Shown piece by piece: positions 26,886 through 37,026 of a DNA stretch of 64,000 bases; positions within the stretch are counted from its first letter, which is position 1, and every line of letters begins with the position of its first letter. The notes below the pieces were generated by a model, which had not been told where the DNA came from, made no database searches, and worked only from the letters and a program-made list of their open reading frames with translations. The position numbers and the translations under genes were made by a program. The DNA comes from Halieaceae bacterium (GTDB lineage Bacteria > Pseudomonadota > Gammaproteobacteria > Pseudomonadales > Halieaceae). The stretch lies in NCBI GenBank assembly GCA_902631395.1, contig CACOYM010000006.1, positions 1 to 64,000 of the forward strand, read 5' to 3'.

Positions 26886-29138
26886 ATGACAGACATGATG
26901 CCGCCCTCCGTTGATGTCGAGCAGCTGCCGCTGCGTGATTACGCGGAAAAAGCGTACCTTGATTACTCAATGTACGTGATCTTGGACCGTGCGCTCCCAC
27001 ACATTGGCGATGGCCTGAAGCCGGTGCAACGGCGCATTGTATACGCAATGAGTGAACTGGGTCTGAAGGCGTCTGCCAAGTACAAGAAGTCGGCTCGTAC
27101 CGTGGGTGACGTCATCGGTAAGTTCCACCCGCACGGAGACAGCGCGGCCTACGAAGCGATGGTGTTGATGGCGCAGGACTTTTCCTACCGCTATCCCCTT
27201 GTCGATGGGCAGGGTAACTGGGGCTCTCCCGACGACCCCAAGTCCTTCGCCGCTATGCGCTACACCGAGTCTCGTCTCACCCCTTACGCCGAGGTGCTGC
27301 TGTCTGAGCTGGGTCAGGGCACGGTTGACTGGCAGACGAACTTCGATGGCACCCTGGACGAGCCTACCGTTATGCCGGCTAAGGTACCCAATTTACTCCT
27401 AAATGGCAGTACAGGCATCGCGGTCGGCATGGCCACCGATATCCCCCCTCATAACCTTAACGAAGTGGTGGCTGCCACTATCCATCTGCTGGACTCACCA
27501 AAGGCGACCGTTGTCGATCTTTGCCGCCACATTAAAGGTCCGGATTTTTCAAACGACGCTGAGATCATCACGTCAGCCTCGGATTTGCAGACGCTATACG
27601 AGACGGGTAGGGGCGCACTTCGGGTTCGCGCTGCGTACTTGGTCGAAGACGGTGCGGTGGTAATCCATGCACTGCCCCATCAGGTCTCGGGCGCCAAGGT
27701 GCTGGAACAAATTGCGTCGCAAATGCAGGCCCGAAAGCTCCCTATGGTTTCGGATTTGCGCGATGAATCGGATCATGAACACCCGACCCGGCTGGTACTG
27801 GTACCGCGATCTAATCGAATTGATCTTGATGGCTTGATGAGCCACCTTTTTGCCACAACCGATCTGGAGCGCACCTACCGTGTGAACTTGAATGTGATCG
27901 GCATTGACGGCCGCCCGGCGGTGAAGTCGCTGGTTACGATTCTCAAAGAGTGGCTGGCCTTTAGGAAGGTAACTGTCAAGCGGCGTTTGGAGTATCGGCT
28001 CGAGCGTGTCGAGCGGCGCATGCACATCCTTGAGGGATACCTTGTTGCTTATCTGAACATCGATGAAGTGATTCGCATTATCCGCGAGGAGAATGAATCT
28101 AAATCCGCGCTGATGAAGACATTCAAGATCAGCGAAATACAGGCAGAAGCTATCCTCGATCTAAAGCTCCGTAATCTGGCCAAACTGGAAGAGATGAAAA
28201 TCCGTGGCGAGCAGGGTGAGCTTGCGGAAGAGCGCGGCATACTAAAGAAGACGCTGGGTAGCGACTCGCGGCTTAAAACATTGATCAAGCGCGAGTTAAC
28301 GGCCGTTGTTGATGCCCATGGTGACGATCGGCGCGCGTCTTTAACTGAGCGGGAGGAAGCCAAGGCCTTCAGCGAGCTTGAGCTTACTACTGCAGACCCG
28401 CTAACAATTGTGCTGTCTGAAAAAGGCTGGATTCGCGCCGCCAAGGGCCACGATATTGACCCGACTTCGTTGAGTTATAAATCGGGCGATGGTTTCCGTT
28501 TTTTTGCATGGGGCAAATCAAACCTTCCGACGGTGGTGCTGGATTCTACTGGCCGGGCCTATACTTTGCCAACGCATCAGCTCCCATCCGCCCGGGGCCA
28601 GGGAGAGCCGCTGACCGGCAGGATTAACCCACCGTCGGGCGCGACCTTCGAAGGGTTGTTGACCGGCGCAGAAGGTGACCGCTTCCTACTCGCCAGTGAT
28701 GCAGGCTATGGTTTTGTGGTGCAGTTTTCTCATCTTCAGACGAAGAACAAAGCGGGCAAGGCAGTTTTAACGTTACCAAAAAATGCCCGGGTGATGGCGC
28801 CTGCAGAGATTGCTTCGGGAGACGATTCACTGGTTGTCGTGGCGACCAATGAGGGCCGCATGCTCGTTTTCCCTCTCGTTGAGTTACCAGAGCTTGCGCG
28901 TGGCAAGGGCAACAAACTAATTGGCATTCCCTCTGCGCGTGCAGCTGCCCGGGAAGAGTTTGTCGCGGGCCTTTGCGTTGTCACCGAAGGTGACACCCTC
29001 CAAGTGACCTCTGGCGGGCACTACCGTAACTTCAAATGGTCGGAGCTTGAATACTTCCGCGGTGAGCGTGGACGTCGAGGTAGCAAGCTGCCCAAGGGCT
29101 ATCAGCGTGTGACACGCCTACAGGTGATTGCCGACTAG
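26886..29138 (+). CDS. parC: DNA topoisomerase IV subunit A
   Basis: 750 residues. The active-site Tyr is in [11 protein letters not shown]; the quinolone region [13 protein letters not shown] keeps the usual Ser and Glu, so no resistance substitution is seen. A breakage-reunion core and coiled-coil tower are followed by a shorter C-terminal beta-pinwheel, typical of ParC rather than GyrA. It decatenates daughter chromosomes with ParE (not in the window). Confidence 0.97.
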   Translation: MTDMMPPSVDVEQLPLRDYAEKAYLDYSMYVILDRALPHIGDGLKPVQRRIVYAMSELGLKASAKYKKSARTVGDVIGKFHPHGDSAAYEAMVLMAQDFSYRYPLVDGQGNWGSPDDPKSFAAMRYTESRLTPYAEVLLSELGQGTVDWQTNFDGTLDEPTVMPAKVPNLLLNGSTGIAVGMATDIPPHNLNEVVAATIHLLDSPKATVVDLCRHIKGPDFSNDAEIITSASDLQTLYETGRGALRVRAAYLVEDGAVVIHALPHQVSGAKVLEQIASQMQARKLPMVSDLRDESDHEHPTRLVLVPRSNRIDLDGLMSHLFATTDLERTYRVNLNVIGIDGRPAVKSLVTILKEWLAFRKVTVKRRLEYRLERVERRMHILEGYLVAYLNIDEVIRIIREENESKSALMKTFKISEIQAEAILDLKLRNLAKLEEMKIRGEQGELAEERGILKKTLGSDSRLKTLIKRELTAVVDAHGDDRRASLTEREEAKAFSELELTTADPLTIVLSEKGWIRAAKGHDIDPTSLSYKSGDGFRFFAWGKSNLPTVVLDSTGRAYTLPTHQLPSARGQGEPLTGRINPPSGATFEGLLTGAEGDRFLLASDAGYGFVVQFSHLQTKNKAGKAVLTLPKNARVMAPAEIASGDDSLVVVATNEGRMLVFPLVELPELARGKGNKLIGIPSARAAAREEFVAGLCVVTEGDTLQVTSGGHYRNFKWSELEYFRGERGRRGSKLPKGYQRVTRLQVIAD

Positions 29139-30413
29139 TTAGAAGGGAAGGAACCCTTGCGGCGTGTCACCATCTGGCGGTGTGATCATCCGCTTGATTA
29201 GTTGCAGTTGCCGCTCAAGTAGGTCTAAATGTGCGCCGCTGATTTCTCCTAAAGCCATCCACTTTTCGTCGATCACATCGATACCCATGTGCGTTGCCAG
29301 CCCATCGTCTTCAGCGGCATATGAGGAGAGCAGAATCCCCTCCACCTGTTGGTTCGCCAGGTCGAGCAGCTCATCCAGCGTCGATTGAACATAAAGCCCA
29401 GGGTAGATGTCATTATCGTCACCCTGTCCCAGCTCACTCACACCGATCGCCAAACCCGCAGTGAATGAGAGTCGATCTTGTTTTTCAGCCATTTTACTGC
29501 TTTTTGATAAAAGCCAGGCACAGCTGGCGGCGCGCAATACCGGTGAGCCGGAAGGGTGATCACTTGAAAAGTAGATTGCCAGTGTGAACTGCCGAACAAC
29601 GCTTAGGTCCCCACCGTAAAATCCTGCGCAACCGTAAGCCATGCGATGCAGCACTGATACGTACTGCTGCAGGCGAGATTCGTCCAACGTGTCGAGGTAG
29701 CCGGGTAAGTGTTTGAGTGAGATGCATAGTATCGCTGTGTCGGTGTAGTGTTCTTCCCCATGGTTACTGGGGTCACGGGATTTGAGGAGCTCGAGTGGCA
29801 AGGCATTTATGCGGTCCTGAAGTTTGTGGACCTCATTGATCGAAGCGGAGTCTTCTCCCGTAACGGCATCAAGCTGCGCGACTGCCTCACTGATGTTACT
29901 CGCCAGCTTCTGGCCCACTGGTCTGGTGAGGGCGTACACCGCAATGCTAAGCAGCGCGGACAGCGCCACCAAGCCCCAAATGAGGGTCTCCAAGGCGCCC
30001 CTTTGTTCACTGAGATCGAGATACAATTCAATTCGACCTGCAGTGTTTCCATCGATAACCACCGGGTGCTGGAACGCTCTAGAGCCGTACATGATTTGAC
30101 CCCGCGTAGCTAGTTCCATGTCCTCCACATCAAGCACCCTCGCGGCGACAAACAGCGTTTGGTCCGCGTAGAACTGCAATTCCGCGGCAAGCCCAAGCCG
30201 GTCACCCGCCGACAATTCTGTCCCTGCGCGAGCTGCGAGTTGCGCCGCGGCGGCCCTAGCATGTTCGATGAGCGTCGTGTTTTGAATAGAGTGAGTGGCC
30301 TTTGCCGCGACCAGCACCAGTGTCAGTGTGGTCAGCAGGCAACAGCCCGCCGCCGAGAGCGCGAGCTGCTGCGAGAGAGGCTGATTACGTAATCGGTGCA
30401 ATAGCCTGTTCAA
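29139..30413 (-). CDS. Inner-membrane protein with HAMP-like segment and degenerate cyclase-like domain
   Basis: 424 residues. TM1 at ~20-40, a ~110-residue periplasmic domain, TM2 at ~145-165 (LIWGLVALSALLSIAVYAL), a HAMP-like helix segment, then a ~200-residue cytoplasmic domain (TAILCISLKHLPGYLDTLDE, FTLAIYFSSDH, FTAGLAIGVSELG) that resembles class III nucleotide cyclase folds but lacks the catalytic metal residues. The parC / membrane protein / serB order also occurs in pseudomonads (genes near PA4961), where function is unclear. I cannot assign a role. The stop abuts the parC stop. Confidence 0.7.
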   Translation of the reverse strand: MNRLLHRLRNQPLSQQLALSAAGCCLLTTLTLVLVAAKATHSIQNTTLIEHARAAAAQLAARAGTELSAGDRLGLAAELQFYADQTLFVAARVLDVEDMELATRGQIMYGSRAFQHPVVIDGNTAGRIELYLDLSEQRGALETLIWGLVALSALLSIAVYALTRPVGQKLASNISEAVAQLDAVTGEDSASINEVHKLQDRINALPLELLKSRDPSNHGEEHYTDTAILCISLKHLPGYLDTLDESRLQQYVSVLHRMAYGCAGFYGGDLSVVRQFTLAIYFSSDHPSGSPVLRAASCAWLLSKSSKMAEKQDRLSFTAGLAIGVSELGQGDDNDIYPGLYVQSTLDELLDLANQQVEGILLSSYAAEDDGLATHMGIDVIDEKWMALGEISGAHLDLLERQLQLIKRMITPPDGDTPQGFLPF

Positions 30414-30514
30414 AGAGATTCTCCACTGGTTGCAGGATCAGTATAAACTTTGCGCAGTGCGGCTGGTCAGCGATCGTCGCATTCCAAGCGACTTAACAGA
30501 CAGGAAATCCGTCA

Positions 30515-31435
30515 GTGGTAGATGCGACACATGCGATCGTCCTAATGGCGCCTAAAAGCGCCAAGCTGGACGTCCACCGTGTGTCGGAGGTTGTCCAACG
30601 CGCAGGCGGCCAGATTATTGCATCGCGTGATGTACCAGTGCCGGTCTCGCTCTCGGATCGCCGCTCGGTGCAAACTTTGCTGATTAACTGCCTCGACGAC
30701 GAGGCGGTCTCTGCTCCGCTGCGCGATCTTTCTGATCAAACGGGGGTTGATATTGCTCTCCAAACCCGGCGTGCACGATGCCAGCGCTACCGGCTGGCTG
30801 TATTTGATATGGATTCCACCTTGATAGATTGTGAGGTGATTGATGAGCTCGCTATCGCTTCGGGCGCCGCAGAACACGTTTCGAATATTACTGCGCGAGC
30901 CATGCGCGGTGAGCTCGATTTTGATGAGAGCTTTCGGACTCGGCTTGCCCTGCTAAAGGGGCTTGATGTCAAAGCAGTGCAGGATTTGGCAGACCGACTT
31001 CCTGTCAAAGAAGGGCTCCGGGAGATGACGACAACGCTTAGGGCCCAGGGAATAAAGCTGGCTATTTTTTCGGGCGGTTTTACGCCGATCGCCAAACGGC
31101 TTCAAGCGGACTATGGCTTCGACGAAGTTCTCGCTAATGAGCTCGAGGTTAAGGACGGCAAGATCACTGGGCAGCCGGTGCCACCTATCGTGAATCGAGA
31201 ATACAAAGCCTCGGCTTTACGAGATTTGGCCGCAAGCCTGAATATATCTATGGAAGCCTGTATCGCTGTCGGCGACGGTGCTAATGATTTGTCAATGATG
31301 TCTGCCGCCGGACTGGGCGTGGCCTTCCATGCCAAACCCGCGGTGCGCGCCGCCAGTCCTATAGAGGTGACACACTGTGGTTTGGATGGCGTGTGCTATT
31401 TACTCGGAAGCGAGGGCGAGTTTGACACCGGCTGA
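30515..31435 (+). CDS. serB: Phosphoserine phosphatase SerB
   Basis: 306 residues, GTG start. N-terminal ACT-like regulatory region (~residues 1-90) and a HAD phosphatase domain with the nucleophile motif VFDMDSTLIDCEVIDEL, motif II Ser in IFSGGF, the Lys region and motif III GDGANDLSMM. It performs the last step of serine biosynthesis. The longer N-terminal part fits the pseudomonad-type enzyme. Confidence 0.96.
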   Translation: MVDATHAIVLMAPKSAKLDVHRVSEVVQRAGGQIIASRDVPVPVSLSDRRSVQTLLINCLDDEAVSAPLRDLSDQTGVDIALQTRRARCQRYRLAVFDMDSTLIDCEVIDELAIASGAAEHVSNITARAMRGELDFDESFRTRLALLKGLDVKAVQDLADRLPVKEGLREMTTTLRAQGIKLAIFSGGFTPIAKRLQADYGFDEVLANELEVKDGKITGQPVPPIVNREYKASALRDLAASLNISMEACIAVGDGANDLSMMSAAGLGVAFHAKPAVRAASPIEVTHCGLDGVCYLLGSEGEFDTG

Positions 31436-31502
31436 GCGAGATAATCGCGATTGAGGATATCCCTGAGGTATCATCACGCTTTTGATCAATAGGTCAATAT
31501 CG

Positions 31503-32075
31503 ATGCCCAACTTCTCAACCAATGAATTCAAGCCCGGGCTGAAGGTGATGCTCGATAGTGAGCCTTGCTCCATCCTCGAAAATGAATTTGTTAAACCGGG
31601 TAAAGGTCAGGCATTTAACCGAGTGAAACTGCGTAATCTCAAGTCGGGTCGTGTTTGGGAGCGCACGTTCAAGTCTGGCGATACGCTCGAGGGTGCGGAC
31701 GTGATGGATGTCGATCTGGAATACTCCTACACCGACGGCGAATTTTGGCACTTTATGGATCCCTCGACCTTTGAGCAGTACGGCGCTGATCGAGAAGCAG
31801 TCGGAGAGGCCGAGAAGTGGCTTAAAGAGCAAGAGCGTTACGAGATTACGCTGTATAACGGGTCGCCACTGGCCGTCACGCCACCTAACTTTATCGAGCT
31901 CGAGATTACTGAGACTGATCCGGGTTTGAAGGGCGACACGGCTCAGGGCGGCAGCAAGCCGGCGACACTGAGCACCGGAGCAGTCGTGCGGGTACCGCTC
32001 TTTATTACTGAGGGCGAAGTGATACGCGTCGACACCCGCACCGGTGAGTACGTGAGCCGCGCAAGCAAAGGCTGA
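31503..32075 (+). CDS. efp: Translation elongation factor P
   Basis: 190 residues starting [17 protein letters not shown] at ATG 31503; the frame opens earlier, but the earlier start is unsupported. The modification loop [11 protein letters not shown] carries the Lys that receives beta-lysine, and the C-terminal [11 protein letters not shown]...GEYVSRA is canonical. It relieves ribosome stalling at polyproline. The next gene, two bases downstream, encodes its modifying enzyme EpmA. Confidence 0.97.
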   Translation: MPNFSTNEFKPGLKVMLDSEPCSILENEFVKPGKGQAFNRVKLRNLKSGRVWERTFKSGDTLEGADVMDVDLEYSYTDGEFWHFMDPSTFEQYGADREAVGEAEKWLKEQERYEITLYNGSPLAVTPPNFIELEITETDPGLKGDTAQGGSKPATLSTGAVVRVPLFITEGEVIRVDTRTGEYVSRASKG

Positions 32076-32077
32076 CG

Positions 32078-33049
32078 ATGTCAGATTGGCAGCCTTCCGC
32101 GCCACTGGTCAATCTGAAGGAGCGCGCTACGCTGTTGGCTAAGTTGCGCACATTTTTCTCGGAGCGGGGGGTGTTGGAGGTTGAGACGCCGCTTCTCTCG
32201 CAAGCAACGGTGCCTGACCCTGGCATAGAGGTTTTTTCTGTGCCAGCCGTTGGCAGTGAGACAGGGCTTCGGTACCTACAGACCTCGCCCGAGTTCGCGA
32301 TGAAGCGCCTTCTTGCTGCAGGAGCGGGTGATATCTATCAGATCAGTAAGGCCTTTAGGCAGGGCGAAGCGGGTCGTTATCACAATCCTGAATTCACCCT
32401 ATTGGAGTGGTACCGCGTTGGCTGGGACCATACGGCGCTGATGCGAGAGGTCGCTGAATTACTGGGCACGGTACTTGAAATCAGGGGTTGGCAGGTATGG
32501 CCTTATCGTGCGCTGTTTACAGAATTGCTCGATATTGACCCTCTGACCTATGGAAATGGAAGTGCGGTGCCAGAAAGCTGGCTGCCCGTTGCCAGATCGC
32601 GCTTGGGCGACGTACCGAGAGATCTAGATCGGGATGCGTTTCTGGATTTACTCATGAGTCATTGCATTGAGCCCGATATTGAGGAGTGGGGCATTGTATT
32701 TGTGACGGACTTCCCGCCATCGCAGGCAGCCCTGGCAAGGAAAATGCAGGTAGCGAGCCATGCAGTGGCAGCACGTTTCGAGTGCTATGTGCAGGGGAGG
32801 GAACTCGCCAATGGGTACTGGGAGCAATCCGATCCGCAACTGCTTGCGGAGCAACTCAAAGCGGACAATGCCCGCCGTAAGCGTCGCCAATTAGCTGAAC
32901 GGCCAATTGATGAGCGTTTACTGGCCGCGCATCACCACGGCCTCCCTGACTGCGCTGGCGTTGCCTTGGGTATCGATCGCTTGCTGGCGCTGAAATTGGG
33001 AGCTGACTCTCTGCAGGAGGTGATGAGTTTTGCCTGGCCGGTGGCTTAG
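32078..33049 (+). CDS. epmA: Elongation factor P beta-lysine ligase EpmA
   Basis: 323 residues, class II lysyl-tRNA synthetase-like core without anticodon-binding domain. Motif 2 QGEAGRYHNPEFTLLEWYR and motif 3 GVALGIDRLLALKLG are present. It attaches (R)-beta-lysine to the conserved Lys of EF-P. Located two bases after efp, so the target and its modifier are co-expressed; the aminomutase EpmB is not in this window. Confidence 0.95.
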   Translation: MSDWQPSAPLVNLKERATLLAKLRTFFSERGVLEVETPLLSQATVPDPGIEVFSVPAVGSETGLRYLQTSPEFAMKRLLAAGAGDIYQISKAFRQGEAGRYHNPEFTLLEWYRVGWDHTALMREVAELLGTVLEIRGWQVWPYRALFTELLDIDPLTYGNGSAVPESWLPVARSRLGDVPRDLDRDAFLDLLMSHCIEPDIEEWGIVFVTDFPPSQAALARKMQVASHAVAARFECYVQGRELANGYWEQSDPQLLAEQLKADNARRKRRQLAERPIDERLLAAHHHGLPDCAGVALGIDRLLALKLGADSLQEVMSFAWPVA

Positions 33050-33097
33050 GTGAGGCGTGTTTTAGGTATAGGTTGGCGGCGGATTGAGTTCGCCGTC

Positions 33098-33556
33098 CTA
33101 AGAGCTCGAGGGGGTCTTCGCTGCAATGACTGGGCTGTAAATATCGATGAACTCTTGTGGCGACCGCTTTGGCGATCCTGTTGATATCTGGATGCAGACA
33201 AATTCCAGCGTCCCGCGAAAGACCGTGGTGGCAGTCCTCTCACAGATAATTTGTAGTTGCCGTTTCATTTTCATTTTCCCTGGCCAGTCGGTAATCCACG
33301 TTCCCACCAGCAGTGTGTCGCCCTCGCGGGTAGCCCTCAGATAATCGTATTTGGCATGTGTCAGTGCCATCGCACGATCAAGGCGCTGGTAATCTTCAGC
33401 TCCCAAACCCAGTGCAGTGGTGTGTGCCCACGCGGCTTCCATACACCACTCCACGTAATGCGTGTTGCAGGTATGGGCGAGCGCGTCGATATGTGCTGCC
33501 TCTACCGTGACTGCCCACAAATAGGGATCCGCAAAATCCCAATTTGGCGCCGTCAT
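33098..33556 (-). CDS. Acyl-CoA thioesterase, 4HBT/YbgC-like hotdog
   Basis: 152 residues of hotdog type: AHIDALAHTCNTHYVEWCMEAA at the start (positions of the helix and active-site region), then YDYLRATREGDTLLVGTWI. Family members hydrolyse acyl-CoA thioesters; substrate unknown. Its ATG overlaps the upstream antiporter gene's stop by four bases. Confidence 0.83.
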   Translation of the reverse strand: MTAPNWDFADPYLWAVTVEAAHIDALAHTCNTHYVEWCMEAAWAHTTALGLGAEDYQRLDRAMALTHAKYDYLRATREGDTLLVGTWITDWPGKMKMKRQLQIICERTATTVFRGTLEFVCIQISTGSPKRSPQEFIDIYSPVIAAKTPSSS

Positions 33557-34971
33557 GTGCTAATCGCGGCGACGCGGGGTTGCGCGATCATGAGATAGCC
33601 GAATATCACCGCCAGCAACGGACAAATCAGATTGAATAGCGCATAGGGTGCATAGTCGAGGGTGGCAACCCCTAGGGTCGCCGCCATAAACGCGCCGCAG
33701 GTGTTCCAAGGCACCAGCACTGAGGTGAGTGTGGCAGAGTCTTCAAGGGTGCGTGAAAGACTAAGTCGATTTAGGCCCCGATCGTCGTATGCGGGCGTGA
33801 ACAATCGGCCCGGTACCGTGATAGCAAGAAACTGATCGGCCGCGAGCACGTTGGCAACGAAGCCGCCCCCGACGGTAGCGAGGATCAGGTCTCCTGTGCG
33901 TTTTACTTCCCCCAGGACTCGATTGAGTAATTGGCGGAGGATGCCAGTGCTGTCAAGCACGCCGCCGAAGGTCATTGCAGTGAGGATAAGAAAAATCGTA
34001 TTGAGCATACTTACCAAGCCACCCTTGTCTAGCAGCTTGCTGATTTCACCTATACCTTCCGGAGACTGATAACCCGAGCAGAGGGCCATCCACAGTCCCT
34101 GTATGAGTGGCGTTGGTGACCCCGGATATGCTCCTAGAGCTAGTTCACGGACGACATCGCCTTGCAGACTCGCTGCAAGCAGCGAGCCTGCAAGCGTACA
34201 GATCAGGATCGCCGGGTATGCGGGCACCCGCCAAAACATGAGCGCCAGCATGAGCACCAAGGGTGACAGCACCCATGGCGAAATGACGAATTGCGCGCTT
34301 AATGCTGAGCGAATCACGGCAATATTATCGGGTGTCGCTGCGCCGTCGTTGCCAATTAGTGAGAAAACCACCAGCGTCGCGATAAACGCGGGTATTGTTG
34401 TCCAGAGCATGTTTTTGATGTGTTCAAACAAGTCAACGCTCACTGCCGCCGCAGCCAGATTGGTGGTGTCAGAGAGGGGCGAAAGCTTGTCACCAAAATA
34501 GGCGCCCGAGATGACTGCTCCCGCCGTGACCGCTGGGGACAGCGAGTAGGTGGTGGCGATGCCCATCAGGCCGATGCCTAGTGTTCCGGCGACGGTCCAA
34601 GAGCTGCCAAGGCTGATCGAGGCCAGCGCACAGATGACAGCGGATGCGGCGTAAAAAAAGCCAGGGTCCAATAGCTCTACCCCGTAATAGATCATGCCCG
34701 GTACGGTGCCACTGACAATCCAGCTACCGATCAACGCACCCACAGATAGCAAGATCATCATTGGCATGATCGATACGGTGATCGCGCCAACCATACCGTC
34801 TTTAATGGCCTGCCAACTCATGCCCCGATGCCACCCCACCAGCATGGTGGCGGCAGAGGAAATGATTAGTGCTAATTGGTTGGGCCCGTAGGATGCGTCT
34901 GATCCAAACAAGGTTACTGAAGCAAAAAGCAGGGCGACGAGCAGTGCGATCGGCGCTAAGGACAGCAGCAT
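33553..34971 (-). CDS. Na+/H+ antiporter, NhaC family
   Basis: 472 residues, about 11-12 membrane segments. Family-like stretches include VISGAYFGDKLSPLSDTTNLAAA and LGSSWTVAGTLGIGLMGI, typical of NhaC-type antiporters. It would extrude sodium for pH and salt balance, consistent with a marine host. Coupled by a four-base overlap to a thioesterase gene whose relation is not obvious. Confidence 0.87.
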   Translation of the reverse strand: MLLSLAPIALLVALLFASVTLFGSDASYGPNQLALIISSAATMLVGWHRGMSWQAIKDGMVGAITVSIMPMMILLSVGALIGSWIVSGTVPGMIYYGVELLDPGFFYAASAVICALASISLGSSWTVAGTLGIGLMGIATTYSLSPAVTAGAVISGAYFGDKLSPLSDTTNLAAAAVSVDLFEHIKNMLWTTIPAFIATLVVFSLIGNDGAATPDNIAVIRSALSAQFVISPWVLSPLVLMLALMFWRVPAYPAILICTLAGSLLAASLQGDVVRELALGAYPGSPTPLIQGLWMALCSGYQSPEGIGEISKLLDKGGLVSMLNTIFLILTAMTFGGVLDSTGILRQLLNRVLGEVKRTGDLILATVGGGFVANVLAADQFLAITVPGRLFTPAYDDRGLNRLSLSRTLEDSATLTSVLVPWNTCGAFMAATLGVATLDYAPYALFNLICPLLAVIFGYLMIAQPRVAAIST

Positions 34972-34981
34972 AGGCAGTGGG

Positions 34982-36238
34982 TCAGGCGGGGCGATACCCC
35001 GGCTTAGTCATGGTGATTTGATAGGAGCCAATGATGCGCTCTCTAAAGCCTCCTTCGCAATAGCTCAGATAATAGCGCCACATACGAATAAAGCGGTCGT
35101 CAAAACCCATCTCTCGTACAGTATCGAGCTTTCCAAGGAACCCACTATGCCAGACGCTTAAGGTATCTGCGTAGTCCCGGGTGATGTCTCGCAGGTGACT
35201 CATTTGCATGTCCGTCACACGCGCTAGGGCATCACTGATAACTGTGAGTGAGGGCAGGCAACCGCCGGGGAATATGTAGCGCTTGATGAAATCCACTGAA
35301 TCCCGCGCTTGTTGATAGCGTTGCTCGGTCATAGTAATTGCCTGAATTACGGCCTTGCCATGCGGCTTCAGTAGTCGACTGACTGTGGCGAAGTAGGTGT
35401 CGTAGAACTGGTGGCCCACAGCTTCAATCATTTCGATGGATACCAGTTTGTCGAAACGCCCCTCCAGGTCGCGGTAATCGTCGAATAGCACCGTGATGCG
35501 TTCCTGCAGACCTTTTTCCGTTACTGCCGCGAGGGTATAGTCAAACTGTTCCCGAGAAATTGTTGTGGTAGTCACCCTGCAGCCGTAATTTTCTGCGGCG
35601 AAGATAGCCATGCCGCCCCACCCGGTGCCGATCTCGACCAAATGGTCCGCGGAGGTGAGCTCAAGCTCCTCGCAGATCAGGCGCAGTTTGTGTTGTGATG
35701 CGGCCGCCAGATCGCTGTCTGGTGAGGGGAACACGGCGGAGGAATACATCATGCTTGAGTCGAGAAACAGCGAGAAGAAATCGTTGCCGAGATCGTAATG
35801 CGCAGAGATGTTTTCCCGCGAGCGTGCTGTCGTATTGCGGCGCGCCCAGTGTCCGATTTTGAGCGCCGCTCGGGCCAACCAGTTCTGCTTGTCTGACATG
35901 GCTTCCAGCATGGCCATGTTGGCACTGAATGCTCTGGTCACTGCGGTAAGGTCAGGGCTACTCCATAAACCTTCTATGTAGGTTTCGCCAGCGGCGATGC
36001 TGCCTCCGGTCAGAATGCGTCGATACAGATCGCTGTCGTGGACATGAACCTCCGCATGAGGTGCATGGGGGTCATCCGTGGACCCGAAGATCAGCGTGTC
36101 GTTTTGCTCCTTGAGTGCCAGCGAACCGATCGATAATTTCGCGAGCACCTTCAGCATGAAGGAACGCGCCAGCCCGCCATTTTTCTCCGGCATCAGTAGC
36201 GGCAGTTTTGAGATGTTCTTAACGCTGTGCTCGCTCAT
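34982..36238 (-). CDS. cfa: Cyclopropane-fatty-acyl-phospholipid synthase
   Basis: About 418 residues from ATG 36238; a TTG start at 36274 is possible. SAM-dependent methyltransferase that adds a methylene across double bonds of membrane phospholipids. Motifs: LVEIGTGWGGMAIFAA (SAM site), SAHYDLGNDFFSLFLD, MMYSSAVF. It is the third gene of a leftward flavoprotein-DUF1365-cfa set divergent from an ECF sigma/ChrR pair. That set is a hallmark of the singlet-oxygen response. Confidence 0.93.
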   Translation of the reverse strand: MSEHSVKNISKLPLLMPEKNGGLARSFMLKVLAKLSIGSLALKEQNDTLIFGSTDDPHAPHAEVHVHDSDLYRRILTGGSIAAGETYIEGLWSSPDLTAVTRAFSANMAMLEAMSDKQNWLARAALKIGHWARRNTTARSRENISAHYDLGNDFFSLFLDSSMMYSSAVFPSPDSDLAAASQHKLRLICEELELTSADHLVEIGTGWGGMAIFAAENYGCRVTTTTISREQFDYTLAAVTEKGLQERITVLFDDYRDLEGRFDKLVSIEMIEAVGHQFYDTYFATVSRLLKPHGKAVIQAITMTEQRYQQARDSVDFIKRYIFPGGCLPSLTVISDALARVTDMQMSHLRDITRDYADTLSVWHSGFLGKLDTVREMGFDDRFIRMWRYYLSYCEGGFRERIIGSYQITMTKPGYRPA

Positions 36239-36279
36239 GTGGACTTGCTCGTGGATGGGTCGCGGAATCGACAATTACG

Positions 36280-37026
36280 TTAATCCGATCGCTTCGGATG
36301 AGAGTGCAAGCTCACGCCTTTTAAAAAAAGACGCAGGGCCTCCCAGTAAATGCCTGCCAATACTTTAAGTGTCATGAAAGGATAGGAGAGGATTGCTCGT
36401 CGGGCTCTGCTTGCAGTCATTGGTTTGCCTGTCAGTGAGAGCACTGCGTCAAAAATACGCTCTCCGTTTTCGAATAATGCGATCTGGATCTGCAAATCAT
36501 CGCCCGGCGCGTTGCTGTACCAGCGATAGGTCATGTCCATGGGGTTAAAAGGGGACACATGAAGTGCCTTGTCGAATTCAGTCGCCAGAGGTGCGTCTTC
36601 GGCAGGTGCCTTGAGCACGTAACTGTATCGTTCTCCCCAGGGTGTGTTGGTGACTTCCGCCACCACGTATTCCAGATGGTCGCCCGCTGGGTCATAGCAA
36701 TAATAGACCGCAATCGGATTGTTCTGATAGCCGAAGTAGCGCCAGTTGGCGAGCAGATAGATTGGCCCTCGTTGCCGATCCCCTGTTTCCTTATAAATTC
36801 GCTGGCGCACGGCCTCGGACAGCGCAATATTCTCATTTCCTAGGAAATCACGTCTGACGAATCGCGCGGGTGCCCAACGCTTTGTAGACCAAAACGGAAG
36901 ATGGGCTGTCGCCTCCTGGAGCGATTCAAGCTCCATGAAGGGCATGAACACTTTGTAACGGAACTGATGTGTCTGGGGGGTATAGCGCGCATGCAGCAAG
37001 GTGCCTGTATACAGCCTGTTGATCAC
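36280..37026 (-). CDS. DUF1365 family protein
   Basis: About 248 residues from GTG 37026 (VINRLYTGTLLHARYTPQ), which overlaps the flavoprotein stop by four bases (GTGA); an upstream frame lies inside that gene. Conserved stretches NWRYFGYQNNPIAVYYCYD and HVSPFNPMDMTYRW are typical of DUF1365. No biochemical role is known, but the gene almost always accompanies a flavoprotein and Cfa-like enzyme, pointing to lipid modification under photo-oxidative stress. Confidence 0.92.
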   Translation of the reverse strand: MINRLYTGTLLHARYTPQTHQFRYKVFMPFMELESLQEATAHLPFWSTKRWAPARFVRRDFLGNENIALSEAVRQRIYKETGDRQRGPIYLLANWRYFGYQNNPIAVYYCYDPAGDHLEYVVAEVTNTPWGERYSYVLKAPAEDAPLATEFDKALHVSPFNPMDMTYRWYSNAPGDDLQIQIALFENGERIFDAVLSLTGKPMTASRARRAILSYPFMTLKVLAGIYWEALRLFLKGVSLHSHPKRSD

